64,000 nucleotides of DNA from Nocardia speluncae NBRC 108251 (GCF_001613245.1 NZ_BDBZ01000020.1:62001-126000), one strand, 5' to 3'. Numbered from the stretch's first letter, positions 7,776-16,649 are shown. The notes: generated by a model from the letters alone, not told the origin. Program-made: numbers and translations.

Positions 7776-9416
7776 ATGGCTGATGCCTTCATCGTCTGTT
7801 CGAATCTGTCGTTCTCCTGGCCGGACGACACCCCCGTGTTCACCGATCTGTCCTTCACCGTGCCCGGCGGGCGTACCGGGCTCGTGGCCCCCAACGGTGC
7901 CGGTAAGAGCACACTGCTCCGCTTGATCACGGGCGATCTGCGCCCATCCGCCGGCAGCGTCACCGTCGACGGCGTGGTCGGCTATCTCCCGCAGACCCTG
8001 CCACTGACCGGCGATATGACCGTGGCCGAACTGCTGGGTATCGCCGCGATCCTGGCAGCGCTGGAAGCGATCGAAGCGGGCGATACCGCCGAAGAGCATT
8101 TCACCGCGATCGGTTCGGAATGGGATATCGAGGAACGCACCCACGCCCAGTTGGAGCGGCTGAGGCTCGGCGAGCTCGAGTTCGACCGCCGGCTGCACAC
8201 CCTCAGCGGCGGGCAGGTGGTCTCGCTGGGCCTGGCGGCACAGTTGCTCCGGCGCCCCGACGTCCTACTGCTCGACGAACCCACCAACAATCTCGATCTG
8301 GAAGCCCGACACCGGCTCTACGACCTGCTCGGCGACTGGAACGGCTGCCTGCTGCTGGTGAGCCACGACCGGGCGCTGCTGGACCGCATGGACCGGATCG
8401 CCGAACTACACGCCGGCGAAATCAACTATCACGGTGGGAATTTCACCGATTACGAAGCGGCGGTGCAGGCCGCCCGCGAGGTGGCGGAGAAGAACATCCG
8501 CAATGCCGAGCAGGAGGTGAAACGCGAGAAACGGGAGTTGCAGCAGGCGCGCGAACGCGCCGCCCGCCGCGCGAGCAACGCGGCCCGTAACCTCGGCAAC
8601 GCCGGCCTGCCTAAAATCTTCGCGGGCACCATGAAACGTAACGCGCAGGAATCCGCGGGCCGCGCCGATGGTACACACTCGGCCCGAGTCGATGCCGCAC
8701 GAGCCCGGCTCGACCGCGCCGAGCAGACATTGCGTGACGACCGGAAGATCGCGTTGCAGCTACCCGGCACGAATGTGCCCGCCGGGCGCACGGTGTTCCT
8801 CGGTGAGAGGATCCGCTACCAGGTGGCCGACCGGCAGATTTTCGCCGATCCCGGTGTCGACCTGGCGATCCGGGGCCCGGAACGAATCGCACTGACCGGC
8901 CCGAACGGCGCCGGAAAATCCACTCTGCTGCGCATCCTGCACGGTGACCTGGCCGCCGAATCCGGTGAGATCACCCGCGCGGACGGCCGGGTGGCGTATC
9001 TGTCACAACGACTGGATCTCCTCGACCCCGAACGCACCGTGGCCGAGAATCTGGCCGATTCCGCCCCCGAGCTCCCTGCGGCCCAGCGGATGAATCTGCT
9101 GGCCCGCTTCCTGTTCCGGGGTTCCCGGGTGCATCTTCCGGTCGGCGCCCTCTCCGGCGGTGAACGGTTGCGGGCCACCCTGGCCTGCATCCTTTTCGCC
9201 GAGCCGGCACCGCAGTTGCTGTTACTCGACGAGCCGACGAACAACCTGGATCTCGTGAGCGTGGGACAGCTGGAAAACGCACTCGACGCCTACGAAGGAG
9301 CGTTCGTGGTGGTCAGCCACGATGAACGTTTCCTCGCCGAAATAGGTGTGCAGCGGTGGCTGCGGCTGTCCGAAGGGAGGCTGTCGGAGGTTTCGGCCCC
9401 GGTGATCGAGGGCTGA
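7776..9416 (+). CDS. ABC-F ATPase, probable ribosome-protection resistance protein
   Basis: A 546-residue soluble protein with two fused ABC ATPase domains and no membrane spans. Domain 1 has Walker A APNGAGKST (38-46), signature LSGGQ (143-147) and Walker B LLLDEPTNNLD (164-174). Domain 2 has GPNGAGKST (375-383), LSGGE (about 459) and LLLLDEPTNNLD (about 481). The linker at about 235-320 is highly basic and coiled-coil-like (EVKREKRELQQARERAARR), matching the ABC-F arm that reaches the peptidyl-tRNA site. Such proteins dislodge macrolides, lincosamides, streptogramins or pleuromutilins from ribosomes, though some have housekeeping roles. The ATG at 7776 follows GAGG. It converges on a virginiamycin B lyase gene, which strengthens a resistance role. 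Confidence 0.85.
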   Translation: MADAFIVCSNLSFSWPDDTPVFTDLSFTVPGGRTGLVAPNGAGKSTLLRLITGDLRPSAGSVTVDGVVGYLPQTLPLTGDMTVAELLGIAAILAALEAIEAGDTAEEHFTAIGSEWDIEERTHAQLERLRLGELEFDRRLHTLSGGQVVSLGLAAQLLRRPDVLLLDEPTNNLDLEARHRLYDLLGDWNGCLLLVSHDRALLDRMDRIAELHAGEINYHGGNFTDYEAAVQAAREVAEKNIRNAEQEVKREKRELQQARERAARRASNAARNLGNAGLPKIFAGTMKRNAQESAGRADGTHSARVDAARARLDRAEQTLRDDRKIALQLPGTNVPAGRTVFLGERIRYQVADRQIFADPGVDLAIRGPERIALTGPNGAGKSTLLRILHGDLAAESGEITRADGRVAYLSQRLDLLDPERTVAENLADSAPELPAAQRMNLLARFLFRGSRVHLPVGALSGGERLRATLACILFAEPAPQLLLLDEPTNNLDLVSVGQLENALDAYEGAFVVVSHDERFLAEIGVQRWLRLSEGRLSEVSAPVIEG

Positions 9417-9458
9417 ACGCCGGGGTTTCACGCCGGTCGGATCGGGCCGTGCCTGCGC

Positions 9459-9479
9459 GCGGCGGCAAATGCCCGCCGC
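9459..9479. terminator. Bidirectional hairpin between ABC-F and vgb
   Basis: Stem GCGGCGG (9459-9465) and CCGCCGC (9473-9479) in the 63-bp gap between the two convergent genes; the right arm abuts the vgb stop codon. Confidence 0.6.
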
Positions 9480-10307
9480 TCACAGTGGAATACGTTCGAG
9501 ACTGCCGGATTCCATGGCGACCCACACCGCACCGTCCGGGCCGACCGCCAGCCCGTGCGGTTCGGCGCCCGGCAACTCTGTCCCGGTGATATCACCCGTC
9601 GGGGTGATACGACCGAGCCGCGAGGTCGCCCATTCGGTGAACCACAGGGCGCCGTCCGGCCCGGCGATTATTGCGTGCGGCCGGGCGGCGCGATCGGGTA
9701 GCGGGAACTCGGTGATCTCGCCGTCGAGGCCGATTCGCCCGATCTGCCCGGCGCCGATCTCCACGAACCAGAGAGCACCGTCCGGGCCCGGCGTGATACC
9801 GACCGGCATGGCCTGCTCGGTGGGCAGGGGATGGACGGTTGTTGCGCCCGTGAGATCGGTGCGGCCGATCGCGTTGCCCTGGTTGAGGGTGTACCAGAGC
9901 GCGTCATCGGAGCCGGTGGTGATCATCGACGGCATTCCGGGAGCCGGGTGGTAGGTGACGGATCCGTCGGTGGCCAATCGGCCGATACGGTCGGCCTGTA
10001 GTGCGGTGAACCACAGGGCACCGTCCGGGCCGGTGGTGAGACCGTAGGGCGATTCGACCGGGAACCAGCCGAGGGCCCCCGCCTCGGTGATCCGGCCGAT
10101 CCGGTTCCCACGGGATTCGCTGAACCACATGGCTTCGTCGGGGCCGGCCACGATCACCGTCGGCTGTCCATCGGGACTGTCCAGTGAGTAGGTCCGGATT
10201 TCGCCCTCCCGGTATCGGCCGATCGCGCCGGCCTCGGCCAAGGTGAACCACAGCGCGCCGTCCGGTCCCGGACTCACCCCGTACGGCGACCCGGCAATTC
10301 GAACCAT
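9480..10307 (-). CDS. vgb: Virginiamycin (streptogramin) B lyase family beta-propeller
   Basis: A 275-residue protein built from about seven repeats of the form GPDGALWF(T/V)E...GRI, each forming one blade of a propeller, which is the layout of Vgb. The modules PHAIIAGPDGALWFTE and PHGLAVGPDGAVWVAME near the C-terminus hold the His and Glu residues that in Vgb sit at the active site and bind magnesium. Vgb linearises type B streptogramins by an elimination reaction. The start at 10307 follows GGGAG by five bases; an in-frame extension upstream is not propeller-like. Many environmental homologues exist whose substrate is untested, so the drug-lyase role is probable, not proven. Its convergent partner is an ABC-F protein. 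Confidence 0.75.
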   Translation of the reverse strand: MVRIAGSPYGVSPGPDGALWFTLAEAGAIGRYREGEIRTYSLDSPDGQPTVIVAGPDEAMWFSESRGNRIGRITEAGALGWFPVESPYGLTTGPDGALWFTALQADRIGRLATDGSVTYHPAPGMPSMITTGSDDALWYTLNQGNAIGRTDLTGATTVHPLPTEQAMPVGITPGPDGALWFVEIGAGQIGRIGLDGEITEFPLPDRAARPHAIIAGPDGALWFTEWATSRLGRITPTGDITGTELPGAEPHGLAVGPDGAVWVAMESGSLERIPL

Positions 10308-10540
10308 ATCCACTCCCGTTCTCACGCCCGGCCTCCCACCGGTCCACACGGCAGGCGCCTACGGCATTCGTGGTTTCCGCGCCGCGCACCGACGGCAAAC
10401 CCCAAGCCTGCCACACGTGGATACCCCGGCGCGGTCCGTTATTCGCCGCGATCGGGCCTGCGCGCATGTTCCCCGCCACTGCGAAACCGAGACGGAACTC
10501 CACGCGGCAGCGCCGTGCCGACGGGAACGAGCAACAGCCA
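10308..10540. other. Upstream part of vgb/glycosidase divergent gap, nothing specific
   Basis: The left two thirds of the 301-bp divergent gap. No hairpin, repeat or small gene is convincing; the promoter elements I can support lie to its right. Confidence 0.45.
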
Positions 10541-10577
10541 AGCTACAGTTGCGTAGCTACGCCGATGTAGCTACATT
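10541..10577. promoter_or_regulatory. Promoter overlapped by 14-bp-spaced AGCTAC operators
   Basis: The hexamer AGCTAC occurs three times at exact 14-bp steps (10541, 10555, 10569), and the last two are full GTAGCTAC palindromes (10553-10560 and 10567-10574). A promoter TTGCGT (10549-10554), 17-bp spacer, TACATT (10572-10577) lies across them. The arrangement suits repression of the downstream glycosidase gene, probably by the TetR regulator encoded next to it. The pairing with that regulator is inference. Confidence 0.6.
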
Positions 10578-10608
10578 GGCCTTGCTTATTCGAGAAAGAG
10601 AGCAGCTG

Positions 10609-12075
10609 ATGACCGAAGCCCTGCACATCACCGTCGACTGGTCCACTCCGACCATCACGTCACGAACCACGCTCACCACCCACCTGTGGACCGCACCGCC
10701 CTTGCAGCGCAGTTCACCGATCCACGACAAGGCCTTCGAGGCACTGCGCGCACTCCGCGCCGACCGGGCGCGGTTTCTCCCCTGGTGGTCTTCGCCGAAA
10801 CTGTCCGTCCCCGAACTAGATCCGCCCACCGACGGCCGCACCTCCTGGGATTTCCGGCGCCTCGACGAATTCACCGATGATTTCCTGGCGGCGGCCGAGG
10901 GCCGGCCCGTCGTCGCGAACTTCGCCACGATCCCCGCCTGGATGTTCGAGGATGCGGAGCCCGATGCCTACCAGGACGACCCCGCGGCAATCCACTGGGA
11001 TTACGAACACGGCAAGAAGTTCCGCGATCCGGAATTCACCGAAGTCGCCGAACATTTCGAACGGATCGGCCGCTGGTACATCGACGGCGGATTCACCGAC
11101 CAGTTCGGTGTGCGCCACGAATCCGGCCGCGCCGACAGGTTCGCGTACTGGGAGGTGCTGTGCGAACCCGATGTGGGACACGAACTCTCCCCCGAGGCCT
11201 ACACCAGGTTCTACGATGCGGTAGTCGAGCGGTTGCGCGTCCTGGACCCGGAGATGAAATTCGTCGGGCTCTCACTGAGTCCCATCAATTTCGATCCGGA
11301 ATACTTCTGGCATTTCCTGGACCCGGCCAACCACAAGGACGGCATCCCGCTCGATGCGTTCTCCTACCATTTCTACGCGACTCCGCAGATCCTCGATCCG
11401 GTCGATCTCGCCGGAAACGCTTCTTTCGAGGAATGGCCCGGTGTGTTCTTCGCACAGGCGGACGGGTTCCTCCACCAGGTGCAGTTGATCGAATCCATCA
11501 AACGCCGGCTCTCCCCGGGCACCGAAACACATATCAACGAAATCGGCACTTTCGCGCCGGATGTCGTCAACCCCGACCCCGAAGCGCCCGAAGGTTATTG
11601 GGCGCTGAGCGGGGCGCTCGTCAGCTACCTGTGGTCGCGGCTGACCGAACTCGGTATCGATCTCGTCGGGGTGGCCGAGTTCATCGACTACCCCGGGATG
11701 ATCTACGGCGCCTCGCTGCTCGACTGGAACACCGGCGAACCCAATGCCCGCTACCAGGCATTGAAACTTCTGCTCGACAATTTCGGCCCCGGCGACACCC
11801 TGCACCGGGCCGGCGCACAACCGTCGCTGGAGTCACCGGAAACCCGCGTGCACAGCCAAGGTTTCGTCTCCCCGGACGGAGTGCGCAAAGTCCTGCTGGT
11901 GAACAAATACCCGGAGCCGGCACGGGTCCGGTTCGCCGATCCGGTCCGCACGATCAGCACGGTCGACACCACCACCGGCGACGGGCCGGCCGTCACCCGC
12001 CCGGTCCGGGACGGCGAGGTGGAGCTCGGTCCATTCGCCACCGCGGTGGCCACCATCGATTCCGCCGCCGACTAA
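10609..12075 (+). CDS. GH39-like glycoside hydrolase (beta-xylosidase/iduronidase type)
   Basis: A 488-residue protein with the (beta/alpha)8 features of GH39 retaining glycosidases. WEVLCEPDVGHELS in the middle carries the likely acid/base glutamate at the end of strand 4, and ETHINEIGTF carries the likely nucleophile. LDAFSYHFYATPQ and the C-terminal beta domain (VRKVLLVNKYPEPARVRF) also fit. No signal peptide is seen, so it would act in the cytoplasm on an imported sugar or glycoside. The ATG at 10609 has only a weak AGAGAG site. It is followed after 45 bp by a TetR gene and preceded by matching operator repeats, so it is probably induced by its substrate. The substrate is unknown. Confidence 0.7.
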   Translation: MTEALHITVDWSTPTITSRTTLTTHLWTAPPLQRSSPIHDKAFEALRALRADRARFLPWWSSPKLSVPELDPPTDGRTSWDFRRLDEFTDDFLAAAEGRPVVANFATIPAWMFEDAEPDAYQDDPAAIHWDYEHGKKFRDPEFTEVAEHFERIGRWYIDGGFTDQFGVRHESGRADRFAYWEVLCEPDVGHELSPEAYTRFYDAVVERLRVLDPEMKFVGLSLSPINFDPEYFWHFLDPANHKDGIPLDAFSYHFYATPQILDPVDLAGNASFEEWPGVFFAQADGFLHQVQLIESIKRRLSPGTETHINEIGTFAPDVVNPDPEAPEGYWALSGALVSYLWSRLTELGIDLVGVAEFIDYPGMIYGASLLDWNTGEPNARYQALKLLLDNFGPGDTLHRAGAQPSLESPETRVHSQGFVSPDGVRKVLLVNKYPEPARVRFADPVRTISTVDTTTGDGPAVTRPVRDGEVELGPFATAVATIDSAAD

Positions 12076-12120
12076 CCTGCACGAAAGAGATCCCGCCCGA
12101 TTACCGGAAAGACAGGAAGC

Positions 12121-12711
12121 ATGCCCGGCACCCGTGCCCGCCGCAGCGACGCCGAAGTGGTCGCGGCCGTTCGCGCCGCGGTGGTCGAAGAACTCGCCGA
12201 GGTGGGGCTGGGCAGGCTCACGATGGACGGTATCGGGCAGCGCGCCGGTATCGCGAAGACCTCGCTGTACCGGCGCTGGGATTCCCCGCAGGCCATCCTG
12301 CTGGATGCCCTACAGGCCGGTTTCCCGCAGGAACAACCTACCCCGGCGCCGACCGATGATCTGCGCAGCGACCTCATCGAGGCGCTGCGGCTCATGATCG
12401 CCTGGCTCACGACGCCCGTCGCGCGGGCCACCGGCGCGATCCTGGCCGAACGAGCCCGCTATCCGGAGCTGGCGGAGGCCGTCTACACACAGGTTTTCGA
12501 ACCGAAGGGCGGCCGGTTCACCGGGACGGTGCTGCGCCACTATGCCGCGGCCGGGCGGATCGACCCGGACCGCCTCACTCCTGTCGTCCTCGATATCGGT
12601 GAGGCGCTGGTCCTGAAATACACCCTCGATTCGGGTGAACTGCCCGACGAGCAGACCCTGGCCGATATCGTCGACCAGGCCGTTCTGCCCGCGGCCGACC
12701 GGCCGCACTGA
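12121..12711 (+). CDS. TetR-family regulator
   Basis: A 196-residue one-component repressor. The N-terminal helix-turn-helix reads LTMDGIGQRAGIAKTSLYRRW at about residues 33-53, with the typical LYRRWDSP ending; the rest is a helical ligand pocket (LAERARYPELAEAVY, VVLDIGEALVLKY) of the TetR_C_16-like kind. ACAGGAAGC precedes the ATG. It follows the GH39-like gene on the same strand and is the best candidate to bind the GTAGCTAC repeats ahead of that gene. Confidence 0.9.
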   Translation: MPGTRARRSDAEVVAAVRAAVVEELAEVGLGRLTMDGIGQRAGIAKTSLYRRWDSPQAILLDALQAGFPQEQPTPAPTDDLRSDLIEALRLMIAWLTTPVARATGAILAERARYPELAEAVYTQVFEPKGGRFTGTVLRHYAAAGRIDPDRLTPVVLDIGEALVLKYTLDSGELPDEQTLADIVDQAVLPAADRPH

Positions 12712-12722
12712 TCCACCGGGTC

Positions 12723-12749
12723 GCGGATGGCCGGTTTCCGGCCATCCGC
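12723..12749. terminator. Bidirectional terminator between tetR and dps
   Basis: Perfect 12-bp stem GCGGATGGCCGG (12723-12734) with its complement at 12738-12749 and a three-base loop, placed between two convergent stop codons. Confidence 0.85.
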
Positions 12750-12767
12750 AAGCGCGGTGGTCCGGAC

Positions 12768-13247
12768 TCAGGCAGTCGACAGCTGCGCCTGCCACATCCA
12801 GTGCAGCTGTTCCAGCCGGGCCGCGATCGCGATGAAGAGATCCTGCGTCACCGGGTCGGCCTTTTCTGTGGTGTCGATACGCTCGCGGAACCGGCGGATC
12901 ACGGTGCTGAGGTTGTCGACGATCGCATTGATGACCGCGGTGTCCTGCTGCCAGCCGTCGGGGAATTGCAGCCCGGCCGCTTCCTTGGCCACGGTGGCCG
13001 CGCGCCCGTCAGGACTCACACCGATGGCGGTAGCCCTTTCGGCGGTCGAATCGGTGAACTCCCGGGCCGCGCTGACCAGCTCGTCGAGGGCCAGGTGCAC
13101 GGAGCGGAAGTGGGTGCCGAGCACATTCCAGTGGGCCTGCTTGGCGATCAGAGACAGATCGATCAGGTCTACGACGCTCGCGCGCAGCGCGTCGCCGGTG
13201 ATGCGCTGCTGTTCCGGGTCGAGTGTGCTCTTGATCGGGACGTTCAT
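12768..13247 (-). CDS. dps: Dps-family DNA-binding ferritin-like protein
   Basis: A 159-residue four-helix protein of the Dps family, which forms dodecamers, oxidises ferrous iron with peroxide and shields DNA in stress. The inter-subunit ferroxidase site residues are visible: AKQAHWNVLGTHFRSVH (first His), HLALDELVSAAREFTD (Asp/Glu pair) and the family tail HWMWQAQL. The length is normal. An AAGGGCATC sequence precedes the ATG. It stands alone and converges with tetR. Confidence 0.93.
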   Translation of the reverse strand: MNVPIKSTLDPEQQRITGDALRASVVDLIDLSLIAKQAHWNVLGTHFRSVHLALDELVSAAREFTDSTAERATAIGVSPDGRAATVAKEAAGLQFPDGWQQDTAVINAIVDNLSTVIRRFRERIDTTEKADPVTQDLFIAIAARLEQLHWMWQAQLSTA

Positions 13248-13448
13248 CCTCGGATGCCCTTTCTCTCGTTGCGCTCGATGCGCCGGACAAGGGGGCGACT
13301 ACCCGGCCGCGCGGCCCTCAATCATCGATATCGGTATTGCCGAGACCACTGCCCGCCGGCCCGGCGGACTCCGGTACCGGCGGGCGATCCACGTTTCGCC
13401 GGCACGGGCCCGGGTAGGTCGCAACCACGCACTCGGAAAGGAGCAGGT

Positions 13449-14039
13449 ATGGGCCGGAAGCACAATCTGACCGGACAGCGGGTCGCGGTACTCGCGGCGG
13501 ACGGGGTGGAGCAGGTCGAACTCGTCGCGCCACGGTCTGCCGTGGCAGATGCCGGGGCCAGTACCGCCCTGCTGTCACTGGAGCCGGGCGAGATCCAAGC
13601 CATGAACCACGACGTGGAGAAGGGCGATACCTTCCCGGTGGACCGGGTGGTCGGCGAATGCAGCCCGGACGAATTCGACGCCCTGCTCCTTCCTGGCGGC
13701 ACCACCAATCCCGACAAACTGCGCCAGGATCCGGACGCCGTCCGCTTCGTCCGCGATTTCTTCGCCACCGGTAAACCGGTCGGGGTGATCTGTCACGGAC
13801 CGTGGACGCTGGTGGAGGCAGATGTGGTGCGTGGCCGCACCCTCACCTCCTACCCCAGCGTGCGCACCGATATCCGCAATGCGGGCGGGAATGTGGTGGA
13901 CGCGGAAGTGGTCACCGACCACGGTCTGGTGTCCAGCCGTAACCCGGACGATCTGCCCGCTTTCTGCGCGAAGATCGTCGAAGAATTCGCCGAGGGCAAG
14001 CATCCCGTGCATCCGGAAGGCGCGACCGCGCCTCGTTGA
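13449..14039 (+). CDS. DJ-1/PfpI-family protein (class I glutamine amidotransferase fold)
   Basis: A 196-residue flavodoxin-like protein. It has the PfpI start RVAVLAADGVEQVELVAPR with its conserved glutamate, the LLLPGGTTNPDKLR loop, and the nucleophile elbow with Cys115 (GVICHGPWT) followed by a histidine. Members act as glyoxalases, chaperones or cysteine peptidases; the YDR533/PfpI branch fits best. An AAGGAG site lies ahead of the ATG. It is transcribed alone, with a hairpin just after its stop. Confidence 0.88.
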   Translation: MGRKHNLTGQRVAVLAADGVEQVELVAPRSAVADAGASTALLSLEPGEIQAMNHDVEKGDTFPVDRVVGECSPDEFDALLLPGGTTNPDKLRQDPDAVRFVRDFFATGKPVGVICHGPWTLVEADVVRGRTLTSYPSVRTDIRNAGGNVVDAEVVTDHGLVSSRNPDDLPAFCAKIVEEFAEGKHPVHPEGATAPR

Positions 14040-14051
14040 CCGGCGCCGGTT

Positions 14052-14072
14052 CGGATCGGTATCGCCGATCCG
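14052..14072. terminator. Hairpin between the PfpI gene and pobA
   Basis: Stem CGGATCGG (14052-14059) and CCGATCCG (14065-14072) with a five-base loop, in the gap between two convergent genes. Confidence 0.65.
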
Positions 14073-14124
14073 GCACCTCGGACAGCCGGGCGTACCGAAT
14101 ATGCTCTCGGGCAATACGTTCGGC

Positions 14125-15306
14125 TTATCGTGCCGGTTGCCATCCGGTGTATGCCTCGGCCAGGTAGGCCGCGCCGTGCCGGGAACCGGTGACCAGCGAG
14201 AGTTCGCCGCGCTGCCGCTCGATATCGAAGTCGGAGGCGCCGTCGACGGAATGCAGCATGGTGGTCATCCAGTACGAGAAGTGCTGAGCTTTCCAGACCC
14301 GGTCCAGCGCCCGCTCGGTGTAGCTGTCCAGCGCCCGGTCCCCGGCACCGGCGAGGAAATCGGTGATCGATTCGTGCAGGACTTTCACATCCGCGAGGGC
14401 CAAGTTCAATCCCTTGGCACCGGTGGGCGGCACGGTGTGGGCGGCATCGCCGGCCAGCAGCAGCCGGCCGTGCCGCATCGGGGCGGTGACGAAGGACCGG
14501 AACGGCAGCACCATCTTGCCGGTGATCGGGCCTTCCCGGATTTCGAAACCGTTCCCGTTCACCCGGCGGCGCATCTCCGCCCAGACCCGGTCGTCGTCCC
14601 ATTCCTCGGGTCGTTCGCCGGGCGCGCACTGGAAATACATCCGCTGCACGGTGGGGGTGCGCTGGCTGACCAGCGCGAAACCGTGATCGGAGTGGGCGTA
14701 GATCAATTCCGGATGCGAGGGCGGCGCCTCGGCGAGGAAACCGAACCAGGCGAAGGGGTATTCGCGGAACCATTCGCGGCGGGCGCCTTCGGGGAAGGTT
14801 TTCCGGCAGACCGAACGCGACCCGTCGGCGCCGACCACCAGGTCCGCCTCGATCCGGGCCGGCCGCCCGTCCATCTCGGTGAAGGTCACCACGGGCCGCT
14901 CCCCCGAGATGTCCACCGCGGTATCGGCCACGCCGTAGCGCACATCACCCTGATCGGCTTCCCGGCGGGCGGCCAGATCGACGAATACATCGTTCTGCGG
15001 ATACAGCCACACCGATTCGCCGACCAGTTCCTGGAAGTCGATGCGATGGTTGTCGCCGCCGAACCGGAACACCACGCCGTCGTGCCTGTCGCCCTCGGTG
15101 ATCACCCGATCGGAGACACCGGTGTCCACCAGCGTGCGCACCGATCCCGCTTCGAGAATGCCCGCGCGGATCGTGGTGGCGATCTCTTCCCGGCCGCGGA
15201 TATCGACGACCACCGAGTCGATCCCGGAGCGGTGCAACAGATGCGACAGCAGCAGCCCGGCCGGCCCCGCGCCGACTACGGCTACCTGGGTGCGGGTGGA
15301 TTTCAT
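14125..15306 (-). CDS. pobA: 4-hydroxybenzoate 3-monooxygenase
   Basis: A 393-residue flavoprotein monooxygenase, the exact length range of PobA, which converts 4-hydroxybenzoate to protocatechuate with FAD and NAD(P)H. The FAD fold GAGPAGLLLS is at the N-terminus, the DG motif (VVGADGSRSVCR) in the middle and GDAAHTVPPTGAKGLNLA binds the ribityl chain; AYLAEAYTGWQ near the end holds the conserved active-site tyrosine region. AAGGAG lies ahead of the ATG at 15306, which overlaps the stop of the upstream transporter gene by four bases (ATGA). Transport and hydroxylation are thus translationally coupled and feed the pca genes at 17.5-25.6 kb. Confidence 0.96.
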   Translation of the reverse strand: MKSTRTQVAVVGAGPAGLLLSHLLHRSGIDSVVVDIRGREEIATTIRAGILEAGSVRTLVDTGVSDRVITEGDRHDGVVFRFGGDNHRIDFQELVGESVWLYPQNDVFVDLAARREADQGDVRYGVADTAVDISGERPVVTFTEMDGRPARIEADLVVGADGSRSVCRKTFPEGARREWFREYPFAWFGFLAEAPPSHPELIYAHSDHGFALVSQRTPTVQRMYFQCAPGERPEEWDDDRVWAEMRRRVNGNGFEIREGPITGKMVLPFRSFVTAPMRHGRLLLAGDAAHTVPPTGAKGLNLALADVKVLHESITDFLAGAGDRALDSYTERALDRVWKAQHFSYWMTTMLHSVDGASDFDIERQRGELSLVTGSRHGAAYLAEAYTGWQPAR

Positions 15307-16595
15307 ACGGCGTACTCCTTCGACTTGCCGGAACCGGACGCCGCGGCTCGACCGGTGTGGTGGACGGCCAGGGCGGGCACCGTCGCCAGCGCGAGCAGCC
15401 CGAGCGCGGCGACCAGGGCGAAGAGGTAGAAACCCCACGGATGCGCGGAACCGGCGACGATGAGCGCTCCGGTGATACTCGGCCCGAAGATGGCGCCGAG
15501 CCGGCCCACAGCGGCCGTGAGTCCGAGCGCGGTGGCCCGCACCTCGGCCGGGTAGGCCTGGGTGACGTAGGCGTAGACGAGCACCTGAGCGGAGAACACG
15601 AAGATCCCGGTGACCAGAACCAGCGCATTGAGCAGCACGGTGCTGGACACCTTGATGCTGAGTACCGCGAGCAGGACGGCGGCGGCGCCGAACCAGACCA
15701 GGATCGTCGGTTTGGTCCCGCGACGGTCGGCGAGCACACCGGCCACGACGAGCCCGATGATCGCACCGATATTCAGCACCAGCAGCAGTGTCAGCGAGGT
15801 GGACATGTTGTATCCGGCGTCGCGCATGAGCTTCGGCAGCCACGTGTTCAGGCCGTAGACCAGCAGCAACCCCATGAACGAGCCGACCCAGACGCCGAGC
15901 GTGATGCGCAGGTATTTCGGTTGCAGCACAACGGTGGGCGCGACCCGTTCGGTCTTGCCCTGCGCGGCCAGGTACGCATCGGATTCGGGCAGCTTGAACC
16001 ACATCAACGGCAACAGCAACAGCCCGGCCGCACCGCCGGCGTAGAACAGGATCTCCCAGCTGGGGATGAGCCAGAGCGCGGCCACCGAGGCCAGCACCGC
16101 ACCGAAGTGGTAGCCGGTCATGGTGAAAGTGCTGGCGAATGCCCGGCGGGAGGCGGGCATATGTTCGGCCATGAAGGTGAGCGCGGTGGGCATACACGCG
16201 CCGAGCCCGAGCCCGGCCAGCAGCCGGAAGGCGCCGAACACCCCGATCGACCCTGCCCACGGCACGGCGATCGTGAATACCGAGAACAGCAGGATCGAGC
16301 CCAGCAGCACACTGCGGCGGCCGTAGCGGTCGGCCAGCGGCCCGACCCCGGCGGCACCGATGGCCACGCCGACCAGGGAGAGGGTCGCGGCGAAGGTGGC
16401 GCTCGCGGCGGTGAAGCCGATGTGGTTCTCGTCGATGAGGGTCGGGATGACCGCGCCGAGGACGACCAGGTCGTACCCGTCGAGCAGCACGGTGAGCCAG
16501 CAGAGCGCGGCCGGCCACGACAGTAATTTGTTCATGAGTGGGAATTCATTTCTGATCTTCGGGTCAGCGTCGACCCGGGCTGTGATGGCACTCAC
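15303..16595 (-). CDS. pcaK: MFS aromatic acid:H+ symporter (AAHS, PcaK-like)
   Basis: A 430-residue twelve-span MFS transporter of the AAHS group that imports 4-hydroxybenzoate or protocatechuate. The first span holds the family DGYDLVVLGAVIP motif, the 2-3 loop has GPLADRYGRR, and an equivalent VLADRRGTKP lies between spans 8 and 9. I use the GTG at 16595; an ATG at 16535 is the alternative and neither has a strong ribosome site. It is the first gene of the pobA operon and diverges from a LysR gene over a 62-bp region with matching repeats. Confidence 0.9.
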   Translation of the reverse strand: MSAITARVDADPKIRNEFPLMNKLLSWPAALCWLTVLLDGYDLVVLGAVIPTLIDENHIGFTAASATFAATLSLVGVAIGAAGVGPLADRYGRRSVLLGSILLFSVFTIAVPWAGSIGVFGAFRLLAGLGLGACMPTALTFMAEHMPASRRAFASTFTMTGYHFGAVLASVAALWLIPSWEILFYAGGAAGLLLLPLMWFKLPESDAYLAAQGKTERVAPTVVLQPKYLRITLGVWVGSFMGLLLVYGLNTWLPKLMRDAGYNMSTSLTLLLVLNIGAIIGLVVAGVLADRRGTKPTILVWFGAAAVLLAVLSIKVSSTVLLNALVLVTGIFVFSAQVLVYAYVTQAYPAEVRATALGLTAAVGRLGAIFGPSITGALIVAGSAHPWGFYLFALVAALGLLALATVPALAVHHTGRAAASGSGKSKEYAV

Positions 16596-16621
16596 GCTAG
16601 GCTGGCATTCTCCAGAAATCC

Positions 16622-16649
16622 AATAGATGTTTTTCTATTCGCGAATAGA
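16622..16649. promoter_or_regulatory. LysR-type operator, three AATAGA repeats
   Basis: AATAGA (16622-16627), six bases, TCTATT (16634-16639), four bases, AATAGA (16644-16649). The paired inverted repeats between divergent genes match the recognition-plus-activation layout of LysR regulators. The right-most copy overlaps the lysR ribosome site, so autorepression is plausible. Confidence 0.6.

Noticed and set aside
13318..13768. Minus-strand frames over the DJ-1/PfpI gene
   Set aside because: Complement of a gene with a conserved nucleophile elbow and a good ribosome site.
15307..16518. Apparent 797-residue protein made of pobA plus a long upstream extension
   Set aside because: The extension is the MFS transporter region read in the wrong frame (arginine-rich). 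PobA starts at 15306 with AAGGAG and has normal length.
15357..16526. 389-codon open frame on the plus strand
   Set aside because: Complement of the MFS transporter gene; extremely Glu/His/Gly-rich with no recognisable fold.
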